From the NCBI RefSeq assembly GCF_014192105.1, contig NZ_JACHXK010000021.1, forward strand, positions 1 to 64,000: DNA of 64,000 nt. The letters run 5' to 3'. The position numbers and the translations under genes are program-made. This stretch comes from Paenibacillus phyllosphaerae. Lineage in GTDB: Bacteria; Bacillota; Bacilli; Paenibacillales; Paenibacillaceae. The notes beneath the pieces were generated by a model. It made no database searches and was not told the DNA's origin. It saw nothing but the letters and a program-made list of their open reading frames with translations. The first letter of the stretch is position 1. Every line of letters begins with the position of its first letter. This document shows positions 21,401 to 28,844 of the stretch, piece after piece.

Positions 21401-21633
21401 TTTTGATGTACCGTGCGATGGCGGCAGTGGGGATCCCATTAGAGAACGGTCAGCAACTGGATAAGCTGTTCGCGGATGAAGCGGCAATTAGCGGCTATGC
21501 GAAGGAAGCTGTTCACGCTGCCCAGCAGGCGGGTCTCATCTTCGGTATGACTGACGGGACTTTTGCGCCGGATGCCACGGCAACAAGAGCCGAAGCGGCC
21601 GTTATGATTTACCGGCTTTTCAACAAGCTGTAG
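15475..21633 (+). CDS. SLH-anchored multimodular GH5-type beta-mannanase
   Basis: A 2052-residue cell-wall enzyme. Order by eye: signal peptide (1 to about 40, ending EVRAASA); two related carbohydrate-binding modules (about 42-170 and 196-330, NLIASGDFESGDLSGW and NAVANGGFETGDVSGW); an Ig-like segment (335-428); a FIVAR helix bundle (432-510); a GH5-type barrel (513-872) with acid/base E699 in WETGNELM and nucleophile E786 in LVGEFGF; a fibronectin-III-like domain; two discoidin-like repeats (about 965-1215); two more binding modules (about 1230-1560); a Big2 Ig domain (about 1562-1645); a linker; and three SLH repeats (about 1872-2050) that bind wall polymer. The ATG at 15475 has GGGAG 6-8 bases upstream; the GTG 13 codons earlier has none. 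It most likely holds mannan at the cell surface while cutting it. Module names other than GH5, FIVAR, Big2 and SLH are approximate. Confidence 0.88.
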   Translation: MHIMAQARRSISMLVAFMLLVGIIMPGGSYWGAAEVRAASANLIASGDFESGDLSGWDTSGNAKFVVTDAEQHNGSFALQISGPQNWNGIKYTAEVEPNTDYVLSFYGKGPGGAAFKILSGTDEATIVEQYTGTKSDWTLYQAEFNSGEHASVKLYVSDTNETAYYDDFVLTSADAGAENPGSEEEPAEPEANAVANGGFETGDVSGWNTGGSSKFTVTDAEHRSGQHALQIQATSQEYAGIKNAVAVEPGTDYVLTFYHKGAGGSYFKVLSAADESTIKESQTSASANWKKVSLTFNTGTNANIILYVSDMVGTAYFDDFAVTKVKAPDVPAATAVTIEGKAIATSALTGAYVYAHPGHVEEAYSIYTWLESDTADGVYTKIPGSYSLPAYTLTEAQIGKYIKFQVTPLDSEGVRGTAAQSGAIGPIAEAGARDELLSQLRLADQLIAESEQGTAIGQYPEAAWQALTEAISEAETLASKPEAADEDLLSEKSALAAAMNGFDQARVTKPTPLHHFITTNGDKLMDGDKDLRFISYNYPGALFNEDEAGGLMPTAFEQEDALRTIAQSGGKVIRTYSITVKQPDQPSDVVRHIVGPGVLNEEAFRSMDKLLELANQYGVRLIIPFIDHWGWPPGGISDFAAFRGITDTDATRKAFYTDAQLRDDFKLTMDNVLNRINTLTGVRYKDDPAILAWETGNELMVAPDWEAEIAAHFKSVDQNQLFVAGNLIEYPSGTSSHRYKNVTAEALNDPNFDIVKSHYYSGNYAARTKEDKALAGSKKPFLVGEFGFKPTHDVEAMLDEVIDSGASGAMIWSLRPHSANGGFIRHSEYDPGDGIVYSAYHWPGMPSGDYQDETNVMRVVREKAYAIDGLAAPALPLPEPAPQLFETDSVAKLSWRGSTGASSYTVERAEQADGPWTVIGDEVLDDVRPGENMFSDLTAATGKSYYYRVKGVNASGESGYSNVIGPVLARHLLMDALEDSSKQYYADEASVVYRTPGAVLSFEIGASSEDFSFYLSEDGIQYTEVTPEQDGSTYRYANESLPNADYLRIRYPNGDPAAGQLLNVKIEYRGDGGLLTPIQPLIASGVISDELDDLSNMSQHSDNVAFDRTRAEQAGGDTSRLIRTEAGEAYVVYRSVGDMNSLKLETYQPEQPGDEGHFELYGSADGIEYDELTAEIRSLGGQWFKTNYEITALPAGIKFIKIAYPLGAETSEFPQISRLQIGVGAGSVSFPAAAPASIIDNGEYYGGESLLVDRVYSMDPAGGKVSLELDPNVKSAGEYGLKASFQMGAASFVSLAKTLGDADRSTFDTVQFWVKPDGYERMLTVQLETEDGQRWSKDVAISGTKGVHVNLPIDGSIDKTKLSAFRLIVRKGQGGADGAITLDDIRFVQTRIVDDFDSYASGADFAQRYNKTNPPSNLTLSLNPDVKLSGTHAMQVDYNFGTDGYAGVITSLPHLDWSAYDKVRLWVQPNGSRISLTVQVRMGSGVYMEAKVELDGGTEGEFIEIPFSDFDYPSWYGGSSGTLDPRDMAEFNLYLGQMAATTSVTGSIVVDQIELVSDSIAVKGVTLGKTKLSLKKGTTERLTATVTPAEATNPAVAWSSSNTSVATVGADGTVTAVGVGTAEIAAVTEDGGYTATAIVTVSNSSGSYNPPSGQVPPGDEGSTDGEGDGSQDGVLIIPVEVGADGVAVATVAEAELKKAMDLTSGDTVHVQVKSTDETSTVKVILPVKQFLQRGDLQAIQVDTGTAAVTITRSLLEAIGGADASEVVLTIGEAPSSDLQTSGSMSIDGPVLNFTLSVDGEQIHDFQGGDIAVSIPYAAKDNANPQQIVVVYIDEAGKLHLVKNGKFNPAAGSVAFQASHFSRYAVAYNPISFTDAADRAWAAEAIDALAARQIVQGIGSGLFQPDGAVTRAEFIHMLMNALELSDETAVSSFADVHPGAWYARSIATAEKLGITSGRGGAAFGVHERIMRQDAAVLMYRAMAAVGIPLENGQQLDKLFADEAAISGYAKEAVHAAQQAGLIFGMTDGTFAPDATATRAEAAVMIYRLFNKL

Positions 21634-21710
21634 AAGGATGATTCAGAGGAGAGCAGGCCTCCTATCGAGTGCCTGTTCTTCGATTTATTAAACATTTTGA
21701 AACTATTTAA

Positions 21711-21764
21711 AAAATGTTGAAGAAAAAGTTTATGTGTGTTAAGATCAACGTGTAAACGATACCA
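21711..21764 (+). promoter_or_regulatory. Mannan ABC operon promoter with LacI/cre-type operator
   Basis: TTGAAG (21717-21722), a 17-base spacer and TAAGAT (21740-21745) form the promoter. The operator TGTAAACGATACCA (21751-21764) matches 13 of 14 positions of TGWAANCGNTNWCA and covers the start point. AACATTTT/AAAATGTT arms (21691-21698, 21711-21718) form an inverted repeat around the -35. The 11-mer AAAATGTTGAA (21711-21721) recurs at the lacI promoter. Confidence 0.65.
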
Positions 21765-21788
21765 ACATTTACTCAAGGGGGATTTACG

Positions 21789-23114
21789 ATGAAGAAAGTC
21801 GCATTGCTGTTCACCACGGCGATTATGATGGGCGGGCTATTGGCAGGCTGCGGCGGCAGCGACACAGAGACAGCGAACAACGAGAAGAACGCTGCTGCGA
21901 ATACGACTACGAATGCGGATTCGAATTCGGCCTCCGGCAGTGAAGGCGCTGCCGAAGATGACATCAGCGGAACGATCACTTTCCTGACGAATCGCACCGA
22001 CATGATCGACAAGGAATACGTGGACTACGCCAAGCGCTTCAAGGAGAAGTATCCGAATGCAGAGGTGAAGTTCGAAGCGGTAACCGATCTGGATAAAACG
22101 ACGAAAATCCGCATCGCCTCCGGGGAGTTTCCGGATGTCGTGCTGATCCCGACCGTCCCGAACAGCGATCTGCCGAACTATTTCGCACCGCTCGATGACC
22201 TCGGGCTGAACGACCGCATTTATTTCAAGGATTATAAAGCATTCGAAGGCAAAGTTTACGGCATCTCGGCAGGGGGCAGCACGACGGGGATCGTGTATAA
22301 CAAGAAGGCATTCGCCGATGCGGGCATCACCTCCGTTCCGAAGACGCTCGACGAGTTCTACGCGGCAAGCGAGAAGCTGAAGGCCAGCGGCGTCATACCG
22401 TTCGCCTCCAACTTCAAGGATCAATGGACGCTGTACCCTTGGGCTTCCGAACTGCCGTCCTCCATTGCGGGCAACGCCAATCTTAATAACGAACGCGCCA
22501 ACACCGACACGCCGTATACGATGGATAATCCATACGGCCAAGGGATGACGATCATCCGCACGATGTACGAGAAAGGCTACCTGGAACCGGACATCAACTC
22601 CACGAACTGGGAGCAATCGAAGAAGGATATCGCAAGCGGCAAGTTCGCCATGTATCTGCTCGGGAACTGGGTTATCCCGCAGGTAATCGACAGCGGCACG
22701 ACCTCCGATAACGTCGGATTCTTCCCGATGCCGTACGACAACTCGGGCAAGACCAATGTTGCGCTCGCGCCGGACTGGGCTTATGGCGTGAATAAAGACA
22801 GCGAGCATCTGGCTACGGCGAAGGCGTTCGTGAAGTGGATGGTCGAAGAGTCCGGATTCGACGATTTTGCCGGATTCATCCCGGTGCTGAAAGACAAACA
22901 GCCAAGCGTGGCGCAGCTGACGGAATTCAACAGCTTTAACCCGACCTACATCGAAGCGGTATCGGACACGAACGAGAGCACGGCCGTCGTCAACAAGGCG
23001 CAGATCGTGAAGGAAGCGCTCGTGCAGGAGTTCGTGCTGGCGAAGGATCCGCAGAAGATCCTGGACAAATACAACGAGTCATGGGCGAAAGCAAGGAAAG
23101 CCGTCAGCAAGTAA
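21789..23114 (+). CDS. Sugar-binding lipoprotein of the mannan ABC importer
   Basis: A 441-residue family-1 extracellular solute-binding protein. The signal ends in the lipobox LAGC (Cys about 21), followed by an Asn/Ala/Ser-rich linker and a two-lobed binding fold starting at SGTITFLTNR. AGGGGGA lies 7 bases before the ATG. It is the first gene of a run that continues with two permeases, GH130, GH2 and GH5-type enzymes with gaps of 40 bases or less after the first permease. That context points to manno- or gluco-manno-oligosaccharides as ligand. The ligand itself is inferred. Confidence 0.9.
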   Translation: MKKVALLFTTAIMMGGLLAGCGGSDTETANNEKNAAANTTTNADSNSASGSEGAAEDDISGTITFLTNRTDMIDKEYVDYAKRFKEKYPNAEVKFEAVTDLDKTTKIRIASGEFPDVVLIPTVPNSDLPNYFAPLDDLGLNDRIYFKDYKAFEGKVYGISAGGSTTGIVYNKKAFADAGITSVPKTLDEFYAASEKLKASGVIPFASNFKDQWTLYPWASELPSSIAGNANLNNERANTDTPYTMDNPYGQGMTIIRTMYEKGYLEPDINSTNWEQSKKDIASGKFAMYLLGNWVIPQVIDSGTTSDNVGFFPMPYDNSGKTNVALAPDWAYGVNKDSEHLATAKAFVKWMVEESGFDDFAGFIPVLKDKQPSVAQLTEFNSFNPTYIEAVSDTNESTAVVNKAQIVKEALVQEFVLAKDPQKILDKYNESWAKARKAVSK

Positions 23115-23243
23115 GGCAGACCAAGGCACCATATTACAGGCAAGTTTAAGCATGGCTTTCGGGAAGCGGGTTATCTTGTACGCATGAAGGTAACCCCTTC
23201 CCGTTATACAAAGACTAGAAGAGTGCTGGAATGGAGTGGAAGT

Positions 23244-24131
23244 ATGGGAGGCATCTCGTATCGCGCGCAACGATGGCTGGTGCTGGTTGGCTTTTTGGCC
23301 GTTCCGCTGACGCTGCTCGTCATGCTCACCTATTATCCTGCGGTGAAGCTGCTCATGCAGAGTTTTACCGATTGGGACGGGATCAGTTCGGAGAGCAATT
23401 GGATCGGCTGGGAGAATTACAAGGAAATCTTCACGAACTCGGATTTATTCGGCGTATTCCTTCATCAAATTCCGTATGTGTTTGTCGGCATCGTTCAGAA
23501 CGTCATCGCGATCCTGTTCGCCATCATTCTCAATTCGCGTTTAAAAGGACGCAACTTCTTCCGGGTCATGCTGTTCCTGCCGTTCATCATGAACGCCGTC
23601 GCCGTCGCATTCATGTTTCAATACGTGCTCGATACGACGAACGGCTCGCTGAACGGACTGCTTGGCGCGGTCGGCCTCGAATCCCTGCAGCAAAGCTGGC
23701 TGGGCAACGAATCTATTGTCAACTACTCGCTGGCATCCATCGGATTCTGGCGGTTCATGGGCTATAACATGGTCATCTATCTTGCTGCCCTGCAGTCCAT
23801 TCCGGGCGATATGTACGAGGCGGCAAGAATCGACGGGGCTAACCGCCTGCAGACGATCTGGCATCTTACGCTGCCGAACCTGACGAAGATCATTCAACTG
23901 AACATGTTCCTGACGATCAGCGGGGCGCTTGCCGTCTTCGATCTGCCGTTCGTGCTGACCAAGGGCGGCCCGGCCGGAGCGAGCGAGACATTCCTGCTCA
24001 AGACGATTACGACCGCGTTCCAGTTCAACAACTTCGGCTTGGCTTCGGCCATGAGCATCGTGCTGCTCGTCTTGACGGTTCTCATCCTGGCCATTCAGAA
24101 CGTCGTCATTAATCGGAGAGGGGACAACTAG
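23244..24131 (+). CDS. Sugar ABC transporter permease, MalF/UgpA type
   Basis: A 295-residue CUT1 permease with six membrane segments, the first at residues about 11-33 (WLVLVGFLAVPLTLLVMLTY). The coupling motif is YEAARIDGANRLQTIWHLTLP near residue 195. The start at 23244 is preferred over an in-frame ATG 20 codons upstream because GGAGTGG lies just before it and the resulting length is typical. It forms the importer channel with the protein encoded at 24134. No ATPase gene is near. Confidence 0.9.
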   Translation: MGGISYRAQRWLVLVGFLAVPLTLLVMLTYYPAVKLLMQSFTDWDGISSESNWIGWENYKEIFTNSDLFGVFLHQIPYVFVGIVQNVIAILFAIILNSRLKGRNFFRVMLFLPFIMNAVAVAFMFQYVLDTTNGSLNGLLGAVGLESLQQSWLGNESIVNYSLASIGFWRFMGYNMVIYLAALQSIPGDMYEAARIDGANRLQTIWHLTLPNLTKIIQLNMFLTISGALAVFDLPFVLTKGGPAGASETFLLKTITTAFQFNNFGLASAMSIVLLVLTVLILAIQNVVINRRGDN

Positions 24132-24133
24132 CC

Positions 24134-24964
24134 ATGACTGGAAAAAAATTCGATCCCGTTCAACCGATCAAATACGTGCTGCTGTTAGCGGCCGTGTTCA
24201 TCGTGTTGTTCCCCCCTTATGTCGTTCTGGTCAACGCCTTCAAGGGCGAGGATGAAGGATCAAGCCCGTTCGCGCTGCCGAAAAGCTTCATGAACTTCGA
24301 TAACTTCGCTGCCGTGTTCGAACGGGCGGACCTTACCCATGCTTTTCTCAATACGCTGATCATAATCGTCGCTTCCCTTGCCGGTAACATCGTGCTGGGA
24401 ACGATGGTGGCGTACGTGCTCGGACGGATCGAGTTCCGGGGCAAGCAGATCGTTCTGGGCGGCTTCTTGTTCGCGACGCTGATCCCGACGATTACGACGC
24501 AAGTCGTCGTCTTCTCGCTCCTGCAGGGATTCGGCTTATACAACACGCTCTATGCTCCGATTCTGCTGTTCATCGGCGCGGATGTCATCCAGATCTACAT
24601 TTACTTGCAGTTCATTAAGAACATCCCATACGAGCTGGACGAGAGCGCGATGATGGACGGAGCAAGCCTCGTTCGGATTTACCGCTCGGTCATTATTCCG
24701 CTGTTGGGTCCGGCCACGGCCACGCTCGTGATCTTGAAGACGATCAATATTTATAACGAGCTGTATATTCCGTTCTTGTATATGCCGAAGCAGGAGCTGG
24801 TCGTCGTATCGACTTCGATCATGCGGTTCGCGGGCAACAACCAGGCGCAGTGGGGCAATATTTGCGCGGCGATTCTGCTCATCATGATCCCGACCGTCGT
24901 GTTGTACCTGTTCCTGCAAAAGTATATTTTCTCCGGCGTCACCAGCGGCGCGGTCAAAGGATAG
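24134..24964 (+). CDS. Sugar ABC transporter permease, MalG/UgpE type
   Basis: A 276-residue partner permease with six membrane segments. The coupling motif reads LDESAMMDGASLVRIYRSVI near residue 175, and the C-terminus FLQKYIFSGVTSGAVKG is characteristic of the family. Only two bases separate it from the first permease stop, and GAGAGGGG serves as ribosome binding site. With the lipoprotein at 21789 it completes the importer that feeds the cytoplasmic mannan enzymes downstream. Confidence 0.92.
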   Translation: MTGKKFDPVQPIKYVLLLAAVFIVLFPPYVVLVNAFKGEDEGSSPFALPKSFMNFDNFAAVFERADLTHAFLNTLIIIVASLAGNIVLGTMVAYVLGRIEFRGKQIVLGGFLFATLIPTITTQVVVFSLLQGFGLYNTLYAPILLFIGADVIQIYIYLQFIKNIPYELDESAMMDGASLVRIYRSVIIPLLGPATATLVILKTINIYNELYIPFLYMPKQELVVVSTSIMRFAGNNQAQWGNICAAILLIMIPTVVLYLFLQKYIFSGVTSGAVKG

Positions 24965-25002
24965 AGCAATAAAACCATTATTCAGGATAGAGGAGAGTTA
25001 CG

Positions 25003-26196
25003 ATGACGACATCCTATTTCAAGCAACGTTACGAGGCCGTTCATACCCGGTGGGAGCAGACCGTCGCCCGGAAGAATGAGCCTGTTCAAGGCGGCAACGG
25101 TATCTATGAACGCTACGCGTTACCCGTGCTGACCAATGAGCATGTGCCGCCGTTCTGGCGCTACGACCTCAATCCGGAGACGAACCCGTATTTCATGGAG
25201 CGGATCGGCGTGAACTGCGTGTTCAATCCCGGCGCGATCTTCTTAGGCGGCAAATACTATCTCGTCGCCCGCGTGGAAGGCAATGACCGGAAGTCGTTCT
25301 TCGCTATCGCCGAGAGTGATAATGGCGTGGATGGATTCACGTTCTGGAATCATCCGGTCGTGCTGCCGGAGACGGACGAACCGGACACGAACGTCTACGA
25401 TATGCGACTGGTGCAGCATGAGGACGGCTATATCTATGGCTTGTTCTGCACCGAGCGCAAAGACCCGGACGCCCCGCGCGGCGACCTGTCGAGCGCGGTC
25501 GCGCAGTGCGGTATCGTCCGCACGAAAGATCTGAAGACGTGGGAGCGTCTTGCCGACCTGAAGTCCCGTTCGGCTCAGCAGCGCAACGTCGTGCTGCACC
25601 CGGAATTTATCGAAGGCAAATATGCTTTCTATACGAGACCGCAGGATGGGTTCATCGACACGGGTTCCGGCGGCGGAATCGGCTGGGGACTATCCGCTTC
25701 CATCGAGGAAGCGGTCGTTGAGGAAGAAATCATCGTCGATGAGCGGCTGTACCATACGATCAAGGAAGTGAAGAACGGCCAAGGACCTGCTCCGATCAAG
25801 ACGTCCGAGGGATGGCTTCATATCGCGCATGGCGTCCGCAATACGGCAGCAGGACTGAGATATGTGTTATACGCATTCATGACCGACTTGAACGAACCAT
25901 GGAAGCCGATCTATACGCCAGGCGGCCATCTGCTTGCGCCGGAAGGTGAAGAGCGGATCGGCGATGTATCCAATGTCGTCTTCAGCAATGGCTTGGCCGT
26001 ACGGGATAACGGCGACGTCTTCCTATACTATGCCTCCTCGGATACGCGCTGCCATGTCGCAACGACGACGGTCGACCGGCTGGTGGACTACGTGAAGCAT
26101 ACGCCGCAAGATCCGCTTCGCTCTTATGCCTGCGTGCAGCAGCGCATAGCGCTGATCGACCGCAACCTGGAATTCCTCGCCGGCGGGAGAGCTTAA
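25003..26196 (+). CDS. GH130 mannosylglucose/mannoside phosphorylase
   Basis: A 397-residue five-bladed propeller enzyme of GH130, most like subfamily 1, whose known members phosphorolyse 4-O-beta-D-mannosyl-D-glucose to mannose-1-phosphate and glucose. Visible family signatures are [21 protein letters not shown] near residue 55, [18 protein letters not shown] with the catalytic Asp, [11 protein letters not shown], and [18 protein letters not shown]. There is no signal peptide, so it works in the cytoplasm, saving ATP by making a sugar phosphate. It sits between the importer and a GH2 beta-mannosidase, only two bases before the latter. Activity on mannobiose instead is possible. Confidence 0.9.
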   Translation: MTTSYFKQRYEAVHTRWEQTVARKNEPVQGGNGIYERYALPVLTNEHVPPFWRYDLNPETNPYFMERIGVNCVFNPGAIFLGGKYYLVARVEGNDRKSFFAIAESDNGVDGFTFWNHPVVLPETDEPDTNVYDMRLVQHEDGYIYGLFCTERKDPDAPRGDLSSAVAQCGIVRTKDLKTWERLADLKSRSAQQRNVVLHPEFIEGKYAFYTRPQDGFIDTGSGGGIGWGLSASIEEAVVEEEIIVDERLYHTIKEVKNGQGPAPIKTSEGWLHIAHGVRNTAAGLRYVLYAFMTDLNEPWKPIYTPGGHLLAPEGEERIGDVSNVVFSNGLAVRDNGDVFLYYASSDTRCHVATTTVDRLVDYVKHTPQDPLRSYACVQQRIALIDRNLEFLAGGRA

Positions 26197-26198
26197 GG

Positions 26199-28844
26199 AT
26201 GGAGAAGAGCGAACGGTTAGGCGTATGGTCGCTCTCGGCCATGCGGTGGGAGCTGAAGGGATTCTGGCCATGGGTACCGGTGAAAGGGACCAGCATGGAG
26301 ATCGGAAGCGAGCTGATGGGCGTGACGGATTGGATTCCGGCGACCGTCCCGGGCGGCGTCCACGTCGATCTGTTCCGTGCCGGGCTGATCGACAACCCGT
26401 ACCGCGATATGGCGAGCACCCATTGCGAATGGGTGGAGAACAGATGGTGGGTCTACCGCACCGTCTTCCCTGCGCCATCTCTTGCGGGCGAAGCCATCGA
26501 ACTGATCTGCCAAGGATTGGATTATGAAGCGCTCGTCTATTGGAACGGCCAGCTGCTCGGCGAGCACCGGGGCATGTATGAGCCAGCTGTATTCGATGTC
26601 ACGGACACATTCAGTCCGGAAGAAACCGTCGAACTGCTGATCGTGCTCAAGCAGGCGCCGGACGAGATGGGGCAGATCGGCAAGACGAGCGAGACGTTCA
26701 CGCAGAAGAGCCGCTTCAATTACAAATGGGATTTCTCCACCAGGCTCGTTAACGTCGGCATCTGGGACGATATTGCGCTGGTCGCAAGGCAGCGATGCTC
26801 TATCGAGGAGCTGTCGGTAACGACGGACACGGAAGATGGACTTGGTCTCGTCCGCTTGCTAGTCGGCGTGAAAGCTTATGGCGAAGCCCGTGATTCCGTC
26901 TCCATGGCGGTAGACGTAACGGCACCAGACGGCAGGATCGTAGCATCCACGCAGATCGATATCGCGCTTGGTGAATCGTTCCGGCATACGTTGGTCGTGG
27001 AAGCCCCGGCTTTATGGTATCCGAGCGGATACGGGGAGCAGCCGTTATATACCGTGAAGATCAGGCTCGAGGATCAAGCGACGGGAGCGCTGCTCGACTC
27101 GCGGCAGCTCCGGACGGGAATCCGCAAGCTGGAGTACGTGCAGAACGTGAACAGCCCTGCCGATGCGCTGCCTTACACATTCGTCGTCAATGGCCGGAAA
27201 ATTTATATTAAGGGAGCCAATCTAACCCCTCTGGACCATATGTACGGCAACGTTGACCCCGCACGGTATGAATGGATCGTACGGATGGCGAAGGCGAGCC
27301 ATATGAATCTGCTTCGGATCTGGGGCGGGGGAGTGATAGAGAAGCCTTACCTTTACGAGCTGTGCGACGAGATGGGCATTCTGATCTGGCAGGAGTTCAT
27401 CCAGTCAAGCTCGGGAATCGATAACGAACCGTCCAAGAAACCCGCGTTCCTGGAACTGCTGGCACGCAACGCGGTCTCTGCGCTGCGCGAACGCCGCAAT
27501 CATGTCAGCCTGACGGTATGGAGCGGCGGCAACGAGCTGATGAGCGCGCCTAACGTCCCGTCCACGTATGAGGACAGCAATCTGGCGATGCTGCGCGGAC
27601 TCGCTCTAGAGCATGATCCCGGCCGTCTATTCCTGCCGACATCGGCCTCCGGCCCGGTACAGTATATTACCGAGGAGCGGGGCGTCAGCCATGACGTGCA
27701 CGGCCATTGGAAATATATGAATAACCCGGACCATTACCGGATTTACGGACAGGCCGATCATCTCTTCCACAGCGAGTTCGGCGTCGACGGTTTAAGCGGG
27801 CCGAAGAGTATCCGCAAGTTCTTAAGCCCTCGCTATCAGCAGCCGGTGTCGATGAAACAATGCACCGTCTGGCGTCATCATGGCGAGTGGTGGGATACGT
27901 ACGACCGCGATACGGAACTGTTCGGTGAGCTTGCTACGCTGGAAAGTTTCGCGGATTGCAGCCAGTGGATCCAAGCGGAAGGACTGCGCTATATCCTCGA
28001 AGCGAACCGGAGACGGAAGTTCGAGAACAGCGGCAGCATCATTTGGCAGCTGAACGAGCCTTGGCCGAACGTAAGCTGTACGAACCTGATCGACTACTAT
28101 AACGAGCCGAAGATGGCCTACTATTGGGTAGCGGAAGCCTTCCGTTCACGGCGGGCCAGCCTGGACTACGCCTCCTTGCATGCGAGAGCCGGAGAACGGC
28201 AGCAGCTTCCCGTCTATGTAAGCACGGACGGCGAGTCCGCCGACTGTACGGTCGGCGCGGAAGTGCTCGATAGCCGCGGTCAACGGTTGCATGAGCAGAC
28301 CTTCTCAGGACGGACCGAAGCAGATCGCACTCTCTTCATCGGCATGCTTAACCTTGAAGTGCCTCATACCGTTGACGGGCTGTATTATGTACGCTTATCG
28401 TTGGACGTTCATGGCGAGGGTACGCGCAAGCAGGCTGATCTGTACTTATTCTCGACGGAAGGCAAGCATGTATACGCAAGCGCGCTGAACCTGCGGGGCG
28501 GCGAGCTTACGGCCGTGCCGGCGGATGCCTGGCAGGATAATGGCGGAGGGACGTTCGATCGGGTCTACGCCGTTCGCAATACAGGAAGCGAAGCGCTGCT
28601 CCATGTGTATCCCGTTGAGCATACGGATCTGTATTGGATGAAGGCGGACCAGGCTTACTTTACCCTGTTCCCCGGGGAGGAACGTCGCGTACAGGTCACC
28701 TGCAAGAGGAAGGCCGGCGAATTGTTTGCGGAACCATCCGGTTCAGACGAGAATCGGCAGCCGGAGATCGCGTTTTCTTATTTTCAAGCGGCTGCCAGGC
28801 AGCAGGAACAACTTAATAAGGCGGGGACTTGCGATGATCAATGA
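26199..28844 (+). CDS. GH2 beta-mannosidase
   Basis: An 881-residue cytoplasmic exo-beta-mannosidase. It begins with a GH2 sugar-binding beta-sandwich (ATVPGGVHVDLFRAGLIDNP, ENRWWVYRTVF), then an immunoglobulin-like domain and the barrel. Acid/base E446 lies in VWSGGNELMS and nucleophile E526 in FHSEFGVDG. The segment LRIWGGGVIEKPYLYELCDEMGI is typical of mannosidases rather than galactosidases of GH2. There is no signal peptide. The ATG follows the GH130 stop by two bases, with GGGAG inside the previous gene. It removes terminal mannose from imported oligosaccharides together with the phosphorylase. Confidence 0.92.
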   Translation: MEKSERLGVWSLSAMRWELKGFWPWVPVKGTSMEIGSELMGVTDWIPATVPGGVHVDLFRAGLIDNPYRDMASTHCEWVENRWWVYRTVFPAPSLAGEAIELICQGLDYEALVYWNGQLLGEHRGMYEPAVFDVTDTFSPEETVELLIVLKQAPDEMGQIGKTSETFTQKSRFNYKWDFSTRLVNVGIWDDIALVARQRCSIEELSVTTDTEDGLGLVRLLVGVKAYGEARDSVSMAVDVTAPDGRIVASTQIDIALGESFRHTLVVEAPALWYPSGYGEQPLYTVKIRLEDQATGALLDSRQLRTGIRKLEYVQNVNSPADALPYTFVVNGRKIYIKGANLTPLDHMYGNVDPARYEWIVRMAKASHMNLLRIWGGGVIEKPYLYELCDEMGILIWQEFIQSSSGIDNEPSKKPAFLELLARNAVSALRERRNHVSLTVWSGGNELMSAPNVPSTYEDSNLAMLRGLALEHDPGRLFLPTSASGPVQYITEERGVSHDVHGHWKYMNNPDHYRIYGQADHLFHSEFGVDGLSGPKSIRKFLSPRYQQPVSMKQCTVWRHHGEWWDTYDRDTELFGELATLESFADCSQWIQAEGLRYILEANRRRKFENSGSIIWQLNEPWPNVSCTNLIDYYNEPKMAYYWVAEAFRSRRASLDYASLHARAGERQQLPVYVSTDGESADCTVGAEVLDSRGQRLHEQTFSGRTEADRTLFIGMLNLEVPHTVDGLYYVRLSLDVHGEGTRKQADLYLFSTEGKHVYASALNLRGGELTAVPADAWQDNGGGTFDRVYAVRNTGSEALLHVYPVEHTDLYWMKADQAYFTLFPGEERRVQVTCKRKAGELFAEPSGSDENRQPEIAFSYFQAAARQQEQLNKAGTCDDQ

